Position numbers and translations under genes: made by a program. From assembly GCA_963925495.1 (NCBI GenBank), contig CAWUST010000014.1, positions 13,018 to 77,017 of the forward strand: a DNA stretch of 64,000 nt, read 5' to 3'. A model generated the notes under the pieces. It did no database searches and was not told where the DNA came from. It saw only the letters and a list, made by a program, of their open reading frames with translations. Position 1 is the stretch's first letter. Every line of letters begins with the position of its first letter. This document shows positions 55,462 through 63,999 of the stretch, piece by piece. The DNA comes from UBA2108 sp963925495. Lineage in GTDB: Bacteria > Bacteroidota > Bacteroidia > Flavobacteriales_G > Salibacteraceae.

Positions 55462-56985
55462 ATGAGTAAAAAAGTCCGAGTAAGATTTGCCCCAAGCCCC
55501 ACCGGTCCTTTGCATATTGGCGGAGTAAGAACCGCACTATATAATTATTTATTTGCCAAACATCATGGTGGTGATTTTCTTTTAAGAATTGAAGATACCG
55601 ACCAGGCTCGTTTTGTTCCCGGTGCAGAAGCATATATTATTGAGTCTCTTAAGTGGTGCGGAATTACTCCGGATGAAGGCCCGCTCAACCCTGGAAATTG
55701 TGGTCCATATCGTCAAAGTGAAAGAAAAATAATGTACTTCCAATATGCCCAACAGCTTATTGACGACGGTTTTGCGTATTACGCATTTGATACAACAGAG
55801 GAGCTGACTAACGTAAGGGAAATGGCAAAACAAATGAAAGCCCCAAACTGGCAATACAGCCAAATTACTCGAACAGGGATGAAAAATTCCTTAACACTAA
55901 CAAAAGAGGAGGTTGACGAAAGAATTAAAAAAGGCGATCCTTATGTTATTCGATTAAAAGCTCCTCGAAATGAAGAAATTCGATTAAACGATATGATTCG
56001 TGGCTGGGTGGTGGTAAACTCCAATAATATTGACGATAAAGTTTTAATGAAGGCTGACAAAATGCCTACCTACCATTTAGCAAATATTGTTGATGACCAT
56101 TTAATGGATATTACTCATGTTATTCGGGGTGAAGAATGGCTTCCTTCGGCACCTACACATGTTTTATTATATCAATATTTAGGTTGGGAACAACCTAAAT
56201 TTGCTCATTTACCATTAATTTTAAAACCTGATGGTAATGGAAAATTAAGCAAAAGGGATGGAGATCGTTTGGGTTTTCCTGTTTTTCCTTTGCAATGGAC
56301 TGACTCTATAACTAAAGAAATATCAAGTGGGTATAAAGATTCGGGATACTTTGCTGATGGCTTTATAAACATGTTAGCATTTTTAGGTTGGAACCCTGGA
56401 GACGAAAGAGAGATCTTTTCTTTAGACGAATTAATTAAAGAATTTACAATAGAACGAGTTGGAAAAGCCGGTGCAAAATTCGATTCTGAAAAAGCTAAAT
56501 GGTTCAATCAACAATATCTACGATCACGAACAAATGAAGAATTAGCCGAATTACTTACTCCTTATTTAGAAAAAGAAGGTATTAAAACCAAAAAAGAATT
56601 TGTTATTCAAGTTTGTGGTTTATTAAAAGAACGCGCTTCCTTTATTCCTGATATGCTTGAAGATAAATTCTATTTTGAAGCTCCCTTAGAATACGACCAA
56701 AAAACAATAAAGAAGAAGTGGAAAGAAGACACCCCGGAAATTATCCAACACCTAAAAGTTATTCTAGAAAATATAGCCGTCTTTTCTGAAGAAAACATTG
56801 ATGCGGCCTTTAAAAAATTCCTAGAAGATAATGACTATGGTTTCGGAAAAGTAATGCCCGGCTTCCGTTTGCTAGTAACCGGTAAGGGCATGGGTCCTAG
56901 TATATCAGCAATCTCTGCAATTCTTGGAAAAAACGAGGTTTTGAGTCGAATTGATAAAGGTATTCTTGCTCTTGAAAAAAATTAA
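55462..56985 (+). CDS. gltX: Glutamyl-tRNA synthetase
   Basis: Class I enzyme charging tRNA-Glu (and tRNA-Gln before amidation in organisms with GatCAB). The 507-residue protein has the HIGH-type motif SPTGPLHIGGVRTALYNYLFAKHHGG (about 11-36), LRIEDTDQARFV, IRGEEWLPSAPTHVLLYQYLGW, and KLSKRDGDRLGFPVFP (the KMSKS loop, about 262). The N-terminal catalytic domain and a helical C-terminal anticodon domain are full length. gatC lies about 4 kb away, which agrees with a non-discriminating enzyme feeding transamidation, though this is inferred. It is followed 2 bp later by folB. Confidence 0.95.
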   Translation: MSKKVRVRFAPSPTGPLHIGGVRTALYNYLFAKHHGGDFLLRIEDTDQARFVPGAEAYIIESLKWCGITPDEGPLNPGNCGPYRQSERKIMYFQYAQQLIDDGFAYYAFDTTEELTNVREMAKQMKAPNWQYSQITRTGMKNSLTLTKEEVDERIKKGDPYVIRLKAPRNEEIRLNDMIRGWVVVNSNNIDDKVLMKADKMPTYHLANIVDDHLMDITHVIRGEEWLPSAPTHVLLYQYLGWEQPKFAHLPLILKPDGNGKLSKRDGDRLGFPVFPLQWTDSITKEISSGYKDSGYFADGFINMLAFLGWNPGDEREIFSLDELIKEFTIERVGKAGAKFDSEKAKWFNQQYLRSRTNEELAELLTPYLEKEGIKTKKEFVIQVCGLLKERASFIPDMLEDKFYFEAPLEYDQKTIKKKWKEDTPEIIQHLKVILENIAVFSEENIDAAFKKFLEDNDYGFGKVMPGFRLLVTGKGMGPSISAISAILGKNEVLSRIDKGILALEKN

Positions 56986-56987
56986 TA

Positions 56988-57341
56988 GTGTACGATTCTA
57001 TTAAAATAAATAGTATGCGTTTTCATGCTTTCCATGGCCATTTGCCTGTGGAAAGAAAAACGGGCAATACCTTTGTTGTAGACTTAATCTTAAATGTTGA
57101 TTTGCAAAAATCAGGATTAAGTGATAAGCTAGAGGATACAGTTAATTACGTGGATGTAATGGATATTATAACACAGGAAATGAATATACCATCCGATTTA
57201 ATAGAGCATGTTGCTGAACGTATTGCAACCCGTTTAAAGAAAGAACTTCCTTTAATAAAGTCATTGGAAATAACAGTGAAAAAAGAAAAGCCTCCTCTTC
57301 ACTTTGATTTGCAAGGTGTTGAAGTAAGCTTAAAAAGATAA
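56988..57341 (+). CDS. folB: Dihydroneopterin aldolase
   Basis: Folate pathway enzyme that cleaves dihydroneopterin to hydroxymethyl-dihydropterin and glycolaldehyde. The 117-residue protein has the family features: MRFHAFHGHLPVERKTGNTFVVDLIL near the start, an EDTVNYVDVMDIITQEM helix, and IEHVAERIATRLKKE with the acidic/lysine residues used in catalysis, ending in KEKPPLHFD. The start is GTG, 2 bp after gltX; a later ATG at 57015 would cut the first strand. Confidence 0.9.
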   Translation: MYDSIKINSMRFHAFHGHLPVERKTGNTFVVDLILNVDLQKSGLSDKLEDTVNYVDVMDIITQEMNIPSDLIEHVAERIATRLKKELPLIKSLEITVKKEKPPLHFDLQGVEVSLKR

Positions 57342-57383
57342 AACCAACTAAAGGAATTATATACATTTGCACTTAAGAATTAT

Positions 57384-57454
57384 GGTTCCGTGGCCGAGTG
57401 GCTAGGCTGGGCTCTGCAAAAGCTCCTACAGCGGTTCGAATCCGCTCGGAACCT
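57384..57454 (+). tRNA. tRNA-Cys (anticodon GCA)
   Basis: 71 nt with acceptor GGTTCCG/CGGAACC, D-arm, anticodon stem GGGCT/AGCTC with loop CTGCAAA (anticodon GCA), and T-arm AGCGG/CCGCT around TTCGAAT. The discriminator is T454, typical of tRNA-Cys. CCA is not encoded. It is preceded by folB, 42 bp away. Confidence 0.93.
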
Positions 57455-57457
57455 CTA

Positions 57458-57500
57458 AAAAACCCCTTCAAATTTAATTATTTGAAGGGGTTTTTGTTTT
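57458..57500 (+). terminator. Intrinsic terminator after tRNA-Cys
   Basis: AAAAACCCCTTCAAAT (57458-57473) pairs perfectly with ATTTGAAGGGGTTTTT (57480-57495), 16 bp with a 6-nt loop, followed by GTTTTTT. Because both ends are A/T-rich it may act in both directions. Confidence 0.88.
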
Positions 57501-57707
57501 TTATAATAAAACTTTTTTAAGAATACAATAAATCCCTTTTAAATATTAGCACATATAAATTTTTGTAATATGTGTGGTTTTTTGTTTGTTACCCTGCCAT
57601 TACTTCTAAAAAACCAACTACTTGATAAATCAATGAAATGGTAGATTTTATAATTTTAATCACTATTTGTATAAAAAATATTTACCCTGTTTTTTAACGA
57701 ATTAAAA

Positions 57708-58769
57708 TTACCTCAACTTAAAATCTACAAAAACCGGTAAGTGATCCGAGTATCCCCCATTATATCTCATTCCAACATAAGTTCTAAATGGCTTTTCTCC
57801 AAAAAACTTAAGGTCCTTTTCAATTAAATAGTCTTCCTTAAAAACATAGGCTCTTCTGTCTTTAACGTGCATTGAATTATTTGGACCCAACAGGTCGTAA
57901 TTAACGATTACATGATCAATGACACTCCAACTATCTTGGTATTTGTGTGTTCCTATTTTATCGTTTACAAACGCGGCAGATAAATTTACTAAGCTGTTTC
58001 TTTTACAATTTACTGTATCCGTTTTAGCGCCTAACCCTACTATTAGGCTTTCATCAAACGGTGTGTCGTTCATGTCTCCCATAACTAAAATTTTAGCTCC
58101 CGGGTTTTCGTTGTTTGTTTTGTCTATTTCCTTTTTCAATACACTTCCAACCAAAAACCTTGATTTGTCGGTTTCTAAGTGTCCGCCCCACTTGCTAGGC
58201 CAATGACAAACAAAAAAATGAAGAGTATCGGTTTTAAAAAGTAACAGTCTCGCATGTAAAATATCCCTGGTTTTATAATTACTGTCCCACGGAAAATTAA
58301 TCGTGATTGGTTCTGCTTCTAATACTTCAATCTTATCTTTCAAATAAATAAAACCAACATCAATTCCTCTTCTATCTGGCGATTCAAAATGAATAATTTC
58401 GTAACCTTTATTTTTTAAAGAAGTGTAGTTGGTTAAATCATAAAGAACTTTTTTATTTTCAATTTCACAAAAAGCAACCAATTCTGGTAAATCCCATCCC
58501 CCTATAGAAATAATTACTTTACTTAAATTTTCTTGCTTTTCGTAGTATTTCCATTTATCCCAATGTTTGGCGCCATCAGGTGTAAAATCCTCATCTCTTT
58601 TTACGGAGTCTTTGTAAATGTCGAATAGGTTTTCTGTGTTATAAAAAACAAAACGCGCTTCGGTGTTTGATCGTTCAAAATCATTGAATGATTGGGAAAT
58701 CAATAAATTAGGAAATAATAAAATTATTATTATTCCAAAAGAGTATTTTCTAATTGTAAATATTAACAC
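57708..58769 (-). CDS. Exported endonuclease/exonuclease/phosphatase family protein
   Basis: A 353-residue secreted hydrolase with an N-terminal signal/anchor (IRKYSFGIIIILLFPNLLIS). The catalytic domain (about 38-350) has the EEP motifs: VFYNTENLFDIYKD, ELVAFCEIENKKVLYDL (the conserved glutamate binding metal), VMGDMNDTPFDESL (with the catalytic Asp-Asn pair), WSVIDHVIVN (the conserved aspartate) and GYSDHLPVFVDF (the catalytic His). The family includes DNases, sphingomyelinases and inositol phosphatases; the substrate is unclear. The start is GTG, overlapping the rpiB stop by 7 bp. Confidence 0.9.
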   Translation of the reverse strand: MLIFTIRKYSFGIIIILLFPNLLISQSFNDFERSNTEARFVFYNTENLFDIYKDSVKRDEDFTPDGAKHWDKWKYYEKQENLSKVIISIGGWDLPELVAFCEIENKKVLYDLTNYTSLKNKGYEIIHFESPDRRGIDVGFIYLKDKIEVLEAEPITINFPWDSNYKTRDILHARLLLFKTDTLHFFVCHWPSKWGGHLETDKSRFLVGSVLKKEIDKTNNENPGAKILVMGDMNDTPFDESLIVGLGAKTDTVNCKRNSLVNLSAAFVNDKIGTHKYQDSWSVIDHVIVNYDLLGPNNSMHVKDRRAYVFKEDYLIEKDLKFFGEKPFRTYVGMRYNGGYSDHLPVFVDFKLR

Positions 58770-59191
58770 GAAATCTTATTCACCCTCCCTGCGTGTCTTC
58801 CTCCTTCAAATTTGTGCAATAAAAATGCCTCCACTATTTCTATAGCCTTTTCCGTAGAAATAAACCTGGCCGGAAGAGCTAATATGTTTGCATTGTTATG
58901 TTGCCGTGCTAAAGATGCTAGTTCTGGCTCCCAGCACAACGCACTTCGTATCTCATTGTGTTTGTTTGCGGCCATGTTAATTCCATTTCCACTTCCACAC
59001 ATTATAATACCTAAATCCACTTCCTTACTTATAACAGCTAATGAAACAGGGTGAGCAAAATCTGGATAATCCACTCTATCTTCTGAAAAGGGGCCAAAAT
59101 CTTTTATTTCAAACCATTTGTTTTCTAAATATTCAATCAATATAACTTTTAGATTATATCCAGCGTGATCACTTCCAAATCCTAACTTCAT
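58763..59191 (-). CDS. rpiB: Ribose 5-phosphate isomerase B
   Basis: Interconverts ribose 5-phosphate and ribulose 5-phosphate. 142 residues: LGFGSDHAGYNLK (substrate-binding, 3-15), DYPDFAHPVS, IIMCGSGNGINMAANK with the catalytic Cys65, and RHAGRVNKIS near the end. Full length for the RpiB/LacAB family. Probably cotranscribed with the downstream EEP gene through the 7-bp overlap. Confidence 0.95.
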   Translation of the reverse strand: MKLGFGSDHAGYNLKVILIEYLENKWFEIKDFGPFSEDRVDYPDFAHPVSLAVISKEVDLGIIMCGSGNGINMAANKHNEIRSALCWEPELASLARQHNNANILALPARFISTEKAIEIVEAFLLHKFEGGRHAGRVNKISC

Positions 59192-59680
59192 ATTTCTATA
59201 ATTTTTTCAAATTTAAGTATCCATTATCAAAACGAGTAAAAATCATTCATTCTATTGATTTTTAAACACTTCACATCTTCTTCACAAAACACCATTTTTT
59301 ATTGTTAATTACTGTGTACAAATACTCAAAGGTTTTCGTGTTCTAATTCAAATTAATATTGGATGATGTTTTTATTGGTAAAGTCAAGTAAAACTTATAA
59401 TTACTTAGCGGGTTTTTATACAGCTAAAAACCGAGTTTATCATTTCATTTTCTCGTATTTCCATTCACAATTTTATTAATTTTACTTTATACACACCTTG
59501 TTCATAACTATGCAAAAATTCTATTTTTCAAACCATTAACAAATAAAAAGTGTTCGTTTCTTGTTATTAAATAATGATAAGCCATAAATGCAATATTTTT
59601 ACAGTTTATTTATAAACAGTATTAACACTATAGTAATAGTAGTAATATTAAATTAAAATCTTTCTTATTATTATTTATTG
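59192..59680. other. AT-rich divergent intergenic region (489 bp)
   Basis: No gene is seen. It contains the rpiB -7 box (59208-59215) and a short hairpin, GGTTTTTA (59412-59419) with TAAAAACC (59426-59433), loop of 6 nt, which may be structural or a weak terminator. The rest is very AT-rich and presumably carries the promoter of the MORN-repeat protein gene, which I cannot place. Confidence 0.5.
59208..59215 (-). promoter_or_regulatory. Candidate -7 promoter element for rpiB
   Basis: Minus-strand TAAATTTG, exact match to TAnnTTTG, 16 nt before the rpiB ATG. Confidence 0.4.
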
Positions 59681-61297
59681 ATGTTAAAAACTCAAATGAA
59701 GGAAAAAAGAGAATATAAAATTTTAAGAATTTCAATACTTTTATTGGTCTTGATTTTTTTTCAAATAGGATATTCTCAAGATTCAATTGTTCCAATTTTA
59801 GGAGGCGAGTTTAAGCAATTTAATTATGCTGATGGAAAACTTTCGAGTGAAGGTTATTTAGTAAAAGGAAAACCAGAAGGTTTTTGGAAAAACTATTATC
59901 CAAGTGGAATTTTAAAATCAGCTGGAAAAAGAAAAAATAATTTGCTTAGTGGTATTTGGAAATTTTATTCAGAAGATTATATTCTTCAAAAGGAAATATC
60001 TTATGAAAAAGAAAAGAAAAATGGATCTACTAAAGAATATAGTATGGAAGGATTTATGAAGTCACATTTTAAATTTGTGTTAGATACTTTGCATGGTATA
60101 GCTTTTACCTACCATGATAATGGTCGTGTTTATGAAAAAATTCCTTATGTAAAAGGTAAAATTCATGGAGAAATGAAAAACTATAATGAAAAAGGGAATA
60201 TTATAGGAATTGTAGAATACAAAAAAGGAATTGTTTATAAAAGAGAAACCATAAATATAAAAGATACTTCTGGAATGAAACAAGGAATTTGGAAGGATTT
60301 TTATGATGATGAAAAAGTAAAAACAGAAGGTAAATTTGTAAATAACGTAAAAGTTGGTTATTGGAAAGAATATAATAAAAGAGGTTTGCTTTTAGAAACA
60401 GTAAAGTACTCTGCAGGAAATTTAGTTATTGATGCAGAAGAAGTTGACTTTTTAGATATAAGAAAAAAATTCCACGAAAACGGAAATATTTCATCTATTT
60501 GTAATTACAATAAAGCAGAAAAAAGAGAAGGAATTTGTAGATATTTTAACGATACCGGTTTGGTAATTAATGCCAGAGTTTATAAAAACGGAATAATGAT
60601 GGGCGAAGGAATGGCTGACGCAGATGGAATAAAAAAAGGTCTTTGGATGGAATATTATGAGTCAGGAAACTTGCGTGCTGAGGGAAATTATGAGGCGGGA
60701 TTAAAATTAGGAGAATGGAAATTTTATTACAAAAATGAGAAATTAGAACAAAAAGGAAATTTTGCAAAAGGGGAATATTATGATGGACATTGGGAGTGGT
60801 ATTTTCCTGATGAATCATTGTGGAGAGATGAATATTACGTTTATGGATTAGAAAATGGACCTTTTAAAGAATATAGTGATAGCGGAACAACTGTTTATAA
60901 AGGCGAGTATGTAGAAGGTTTAGAAACCGGAATTTGGACCTATCATTTAAATGACCACAAAGAAGTGGGCAAGTATAGAAATGGACAACGTGAAGGATTA
61001 TGGAAACATTATTATTACAATGAAGAACAATCCATTCGTTTTAAAGGTAAATATGAATCTGGTTTGGCAGAAGGAAAACACACTTTTTATTATCCTAATG
61101 GAGGAAAATGGTTAGAAGGTAAGTATGAATATGGAGAAAAAACGGGCATTTGGCTGCGTTTTAAAGCTGATTTTAGTGTGTTGCTGCGCATTACATACAA
61201 AGAAGGAAAAGAGGTTAAATTAGACGGGGTAAAAATTAGTGTGAAATCTCCAAGAAAGAGAAAAGTGGAAGAATATAAAACGGGTGATAAAAATTAA
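59681..61297 (+). CDS. Exported MORN-repeat protein (YwqK antitoxin-like family)
   Basis: A 539-residue secreted protein starting with a signal peptide (after the second ATG: KEKREYKILRISILLLVLIFFQIGYS). Almost the whole mature protein is made of about twenty MORN_2-type units of the form G-x-W-x-x-Y-x-x-G-x-L-x-x-E-G, such as GFWKNYYPSGILKSAGKRK and GLWMEYYESGNLRAEGNYEAGLKLGEW. Automatic annotation often calls this a YwqK antitoxin, but no toxin is adjacent and the signal peptide argues against it; the repeats more likely form a surface beta-solenoid. The start could be ATG 59681 or 59696. Confidence 0.82.
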   Translation: MLKTQMKEKREYKILRISILLLVLIFFQIGYSQDSIVPILGGEFKQFNYADGKLSSEGYLVKGKPEGFWKNYYPSGILKSAGKRKNNLLSGIWKFYSEDYILQKEISYEKEKKNGSTKEYSMEGFMKSHFKFVLDTLHGIAFTYHDNGRVYEKIPYVKGKIHGEMKNYNEKGNIIGIVEYKKGIVYKRETINIKDTSGMKQGIWKDFYDDEKVKTEGKFVNNVKVGYWKEYNKRGLLLETVKYSAGNLVIDAEEVDFLDIRKKFHENGNISSICNYNKAEKREGICRYFNDTGLVINARVYKNGIMMGEGMADADGIKKGLWMEYYESGNLRAEGNYEAGLKLGEWKFYYKNEKLEQKGNFAKGEYYDGHWEWYFPDESLWRDEYYVYGLENGPFKEYSDSGTTVYKGEYVEGLETGIWTYHLNDHKEVGKYRNGQREGLWKHYYYNEEQSIRFKGKYESGLAEGKHTFYYPNGGKWLEGKYEYGEKTGIWLRFKADFSVLLRITYKEGKEVKLDGVKISVKSPRKRKVEEYKTGDKN

Positions 61298-61301
61298 AGT
61301 C

Positions 61302-61595
61302 TTATCCTTTATTTAAGACCTTAGGAACTTTAAAATAATAACTATCTTTATGAGGAGCATTTTTTAAAGCTTCTTCCTGTGTAATAGTTTCTTTAACAAG
61401 ATCTTCCCGCAATACAGATTCTTCTTCTGTTATATAAATAAGCGGTTCAACATTACTGGTATTCAAGTTAGTGAGTTTTTCTACAAACCCTAACATTTTA
61501 GTTAAATCATCTTTTATCATTTCTTTTTCTTCCCCTTCAAATTCAAGTTTAGCAAGTGCAGAAAGTTTATCAATTAGCGCATCGTTAATTTCCAT
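61302..61595 (-). CDS. gatC: Asp/Glu-tRNA amidotransferase subunit C
   Basis: Small subunit of the GatCAB transamidase that makes Gln-tRNA(Gln) and Asn-tRNA(Asn). The 97-residue protein has the usual pattern: IDKLSALAKLEFEGEEKEMIKDDLTKMLGFVEKLTNLNTSNVEPL and VLREDLVKETITQEEALKNAPHKDSYYFKVPKVL. gatA and gatB are not nearby; in Bacteroidota gatC is often separate. It overlaps the preceding acyltransferase gene by 11 bp. Confidence 0.93.
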   Translation of the reverse strand: MEINDALIDKLSALAKLEFEGEEKEMIKDDLTKMLGFVEKLTNLNTSNVEPLIYITEEESVLREDLVKETITQEEALKNAPHKDSYYFKVPKVLNKG

Positions 61596-62328
61596 TATCT
61601 AATTCTTTTTCTATTATTTCGAAAATTTTCTGACGCAAAGGTACTATATCCTCCTCTGTCATTCCTTTAGTTTCAATGGCGGTATGAATAATAACCGGAG
61701 CTAAACCAGGACTTGCTTGAGCTTTCAAAAAACCACCACTCATCATTCTTTTATAATTGCTAGGAAAACTAAGAGGTACTAAGGGAAATCCAGTTTCTAT
61801 AGCCAATCGAAATGCTCCATTTTTAAATGATTTCATTCGGGGAACAAAAGTGGGAATTGTTGCTTCTGGAAAAATAACTAATGAAGTTCCATTTTCTAAA
61901 GCTTCCTTAGATTTTATAAATGCTTCGTGCGACCCTTTTCTATTATTTCGTGGCACGGCTATTTGCATACCCGATTTAAAAAACATTTTTACTATAGGCC
62001 AATTCGCTAATTCAGCTTTACCAAGAAACGCAAAATAGTTAGGAATTACTGTAAACATTAAAATTATATCGAGGTAAGAACTATGATTAGAAACAATAAT
62101 ATATGGGGGTTTAGGAAAGTTTTCTTTTCCTTTCTTAATAAGAATTATTCCAGTTGTATATTGAACAAAACAGGACCAAATTCTAAGTAAACTGAGAGAT
62201 TCTTTATTTTTCCCATGGCTTAAATACCACTTAAAAAATAAAAATAAAAATAGACCCGAAACCAAGAAAACCAGAAAGAACCAAACTTTCCAAAGAACTA
62301 CAAAGGGTTTTTTAATAATTTCAATCAT
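61585..62328 (-). CDS. plsC: 1-acyl-sn-glycerol-3-phosphate acyltransferase (PlsC-like)
   Basis: Membrane enzyme that acylates lysophosphatidic acid to phosphatidic acid. About 247 residues from ATG 62328 (a longer frame from 62364 adds 12 residues over a promoter box). It has an N-terminal hydrophobic segment, the catalytic NHxxxxD motif NHSSYLDI, and the second acceptor motif FPEATIPTFVPRMKSFKNGAFRLAIETGFPLVPL, in which FPEAT replaces the usual FPEGT. The role in lysolipid acylation is a family assignment; acyl-donor type is not known. Confidence 0.9.
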   Translation of the reverse strand: MIEIIKKPFVVLWKVWFFLVFLVSGLFLFLFFKWYLSHGKNKESLSLLRIWSCFVQYTTGIILIKKGKENFPKPPYIIVSNHSSYLDIILMFTVIPNYFAFLGKAELANWPIVKMFFKSGMQIAVPRNNRKGSHEAFIKSKEALENGTSLVIFPEATIPTFVPRMKSFKNGAFRLAIETGFPLVPLSFPSNYKRMMSGGFLKAQASPGLAPVIIHTAIETKGMTEEDIVPLRQKIFEIIEKELDNGN

Positions 62329-62334
62329 GGGTGG

Positions 62335-62361
62335 CAAAGGTAATAGGAGAAGTTTACCAAA
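62335..62361 (-). promoter_or_regulatory. Candidate promoter for plsC-gatC, near-leaderless
   Basis: Minus-strand TACCTTTG (62342-62335), exact TAnnTTTG, preceded by TTTG (62361-62358) at 15 nt, with an alternative TTG giving about 19 nt. Only 6 nt separate its last base from the plsC ATG, implying a leaderless or nearly leaderless transcript and supporting the later start. Confidence 0.45.
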
Positions 62362-62507
62362 CAACCGTGTTCAGGGTTTCTAAAATAGAGACAATGATTT
62401 AAGTGTTTTCTCTGTTAAAAATTTAGCAATAAGCTGTTAATTGTATTTCTATAGTTACTCAGCAATGCACATTCATTCGACCTACTTTAGCAATTTGAAA
62501 AAACAAT

Positions 62508-63347
62508 ATGAAAGCAGCCGTTTTATTACTTGCTATTTTGCTGTGTGTTTCAGGTTTTAGCCAAGGTTATAATAGAAAAAACAAAGATGCGTTTCCGCAA
62601 CAACCCCGTTACGAAAAAAAGTTTTGGTACTTTGATTTAGGGGGAAATTATACTCTACCTCTCGTAAATAAAAAAGAAGTTGATGGAACCGTGGTGGCTG
62701 ATACCTTGTATAGAACTGAACTTTATCAAAAAGGAAAAGTGGGTGCTTATTTGGCATTTGGGCGTTACCACATGATAAATAAATATTATTTTTTTAGGTA
62801 TTGGAATTACGGTTTATCTTATCGTTTGTTAAAAGGAAGTGAAACATATAAACAACAATTAGTTATAGCAAATAACCCAATAGAATTAAAGACCGGTGAG
62901 AATACTTTTTACGATCATTATTTAGGAATGCATGTTGAACTAAATGGGCGAAACAAGCTTACAGATAATACATTTGTTTCGCATGGTTTTGGGTTAAACG
63001 CCAGTTATGCTATTATTTCTAAAAGAACATACACGCACAGCGTACCAGGAATTAAAGAAAAAACTCAAAGCAAAATTCACGGATATTTATACTACAAACT
63101 TGGTTGGGGTATTCGGGCAAATAAAAAACTACTCGTAATACCTACAATTGAAGTTCCCATTATGAATTTGTATTCTTGGAATGGCGCAAGAGCCGATATA
63201 CCCTATTTCAACAGCAATTATTGGCCTTTAACATTTTCCATTCGATTTGTGTTGTGTCAGCCACATCGACAAAAAACCTGTCCACCCGTTGATGCTATTG
63301 GAGTGCCTGAAGGGTATAATGAAGATGGCTCTAAAAAGAGCAAGTAA
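62508..63347 (+). CDS. Secreted outer-membrane-beta-barrel-like protein, unknown
   Basis: 279 residues with a clean signal peptide (MKAAVLLLAILLCVSGFSQ). The mature protein is rich in aromatic and glycine residues with alternating patterns (FWYFDLGGNYTLPLVNKK, AYLAFGRYHMINKYYFFRYWNYGLSYRLLKG), as in outer-membrane barrels, and ends in a soluble Pro/Cys-containing tail (HRQKTCPPVDAIGVPEGY). I do not recognise a named family. Its stop codon lies in the loop of a small terminator-like hairpin. It has no partner in the same direction. Confidence 0.75.
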   Translation: MKAAVLLLAILLCVSGFSQGYNRKNKDAFPQQPRYEKKFWYFDLGGNYTLPLVNKKEVDGTVVADTLYRTELYQKGKVGAYLAFGRYHMINKYYFFRYWNYGLSYRLLKGSETYKQQLVIANNPIELKTGENTFYDHYLGMHVELNGRNKLTDNTFVSHGFGLNASYAIISKRTYTHSVPGIKEKTQSKIHGYLYYKLGWGIRANKKLLVIPTIEVPIMNLYSWNGARADIPYFNSNYWPLTFSIRFVLCQPHRQKTCPPVDAIGVPEGYNEDGSKKSK

Positions 63348-63363
63348 AGCTCTTATTTTCTTT
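63336..63363 (+). terminator. Weak intrinsic terminator at the end of the barrel-like gene
   Basis: AAGAGC (63336-63341) pairs with GCTCTT (63349-63354) around a loop that holds the stop codon; TTATTTTCTTTC follows. Stem of only 6 bp, so moderate support. Confidence 0.4.
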
Positions 63364-63401
63364 CTTGCCTTAAACCAAGACGACACTAAAATTTTATTGA
63401 G

Positions 63402-63683
63402 TTAGTCTTTCCAGCAAAATTTTGATATATAATAAATTTGTTCATAATCAATAGGGAGCTTCTCTTTTGTCCGTAACTCAGCATAGAGGTTGACAAACAC
63501 CAAAGATTTAGAACAGTTTTTCATTCTGGCATAATTACCGGCTAAATTCCATGCAAAATCTTATGTTTTGAATTCACTGAAACCAATTTCTTGGTATTTA
63601 ATTGAAGTATCTAGGTCTTTTGGATCGCCCCAAATTCCGTATCTCAAGTAATAAGTCACCCCTTTCGATCTGAGAGCGTTAGC
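63402..63683 (-). pseudogene. Remnant of a TPR-like protein gene
   Basis: One minus-strand frame reads GVTYYLRYGIWGDPKDLD, TSIKYQEIGFSEFKT, an in-frame stop (63561-63563), then AWNLAGNYARMKNCSKSLVF and LRTKEKLPIDYEQIYY to a TAA at 63402. The second half has a TPR-like helix pair (AWNLAGNYARMKNCSKSL). There is no good start codon (the frame is stopped again just before 63683), so it is an inactivated fragment. The source family is only suggested. Confidence 0.5.
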
Positions 63684-63759
63684 TTAATATCTGATATAAA
63701 CGCAAAAAAACACCATCCAAATGTGACAGTATTCAATAATCTTATGAATACGTTTTCAT

Positions 63760-63999
63760 TTATTGATCTAATGGTTCGAAGGAATGCATTTCTTCATTAA
63801 CAATCTCTAATTCTTCTGTCAACGTTTTTAGATAATCTGAGCTCATTAATTTCTGCATTCCCGCCATATCTACATCATAGAGCATGACCATACAACTCTT
63901 ATCGTCGATTTTACCAACGGTTGTTTTGGTTTCGTCACAAACGGCTGCTCGTTCTTTGTGCGAATCAAAATCTTTTTTCCAAGCAGTATAATTATTACA
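63760..63999 (-). CDS. Partial gene running off the right end; dimeric alpha/beta-barrel-like small protein
   Basis: A frame with no stop runs from the end of the window to a TAA at 63760-63762. It reads NNYTAWKKDFDSHKERAAV, then KTTVGKIDDKSCMVMLYDVDMAGMQKLMSSD and YLKTLTEELEIV. The Y-x-x-W-x-x-x-F-D-x-H-x-x-x-R pattern and the later MVMLYDV strand resemble small ferredoxin-like dimeric alpha/beta-barrel proteins of unknown function (monooxygenase-like). The N-terminus lies outside the window. About 79 residues are visible. Confidence 0.6.
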   Translation of the reverse strand, partial: CNNYTAWKKDFDSHKERAAVCDETKTTVGKIDDKSCMVMLYDVDMAGMQKLMSSDYLKTLTEELEIVNEEMHSFEPLDQ

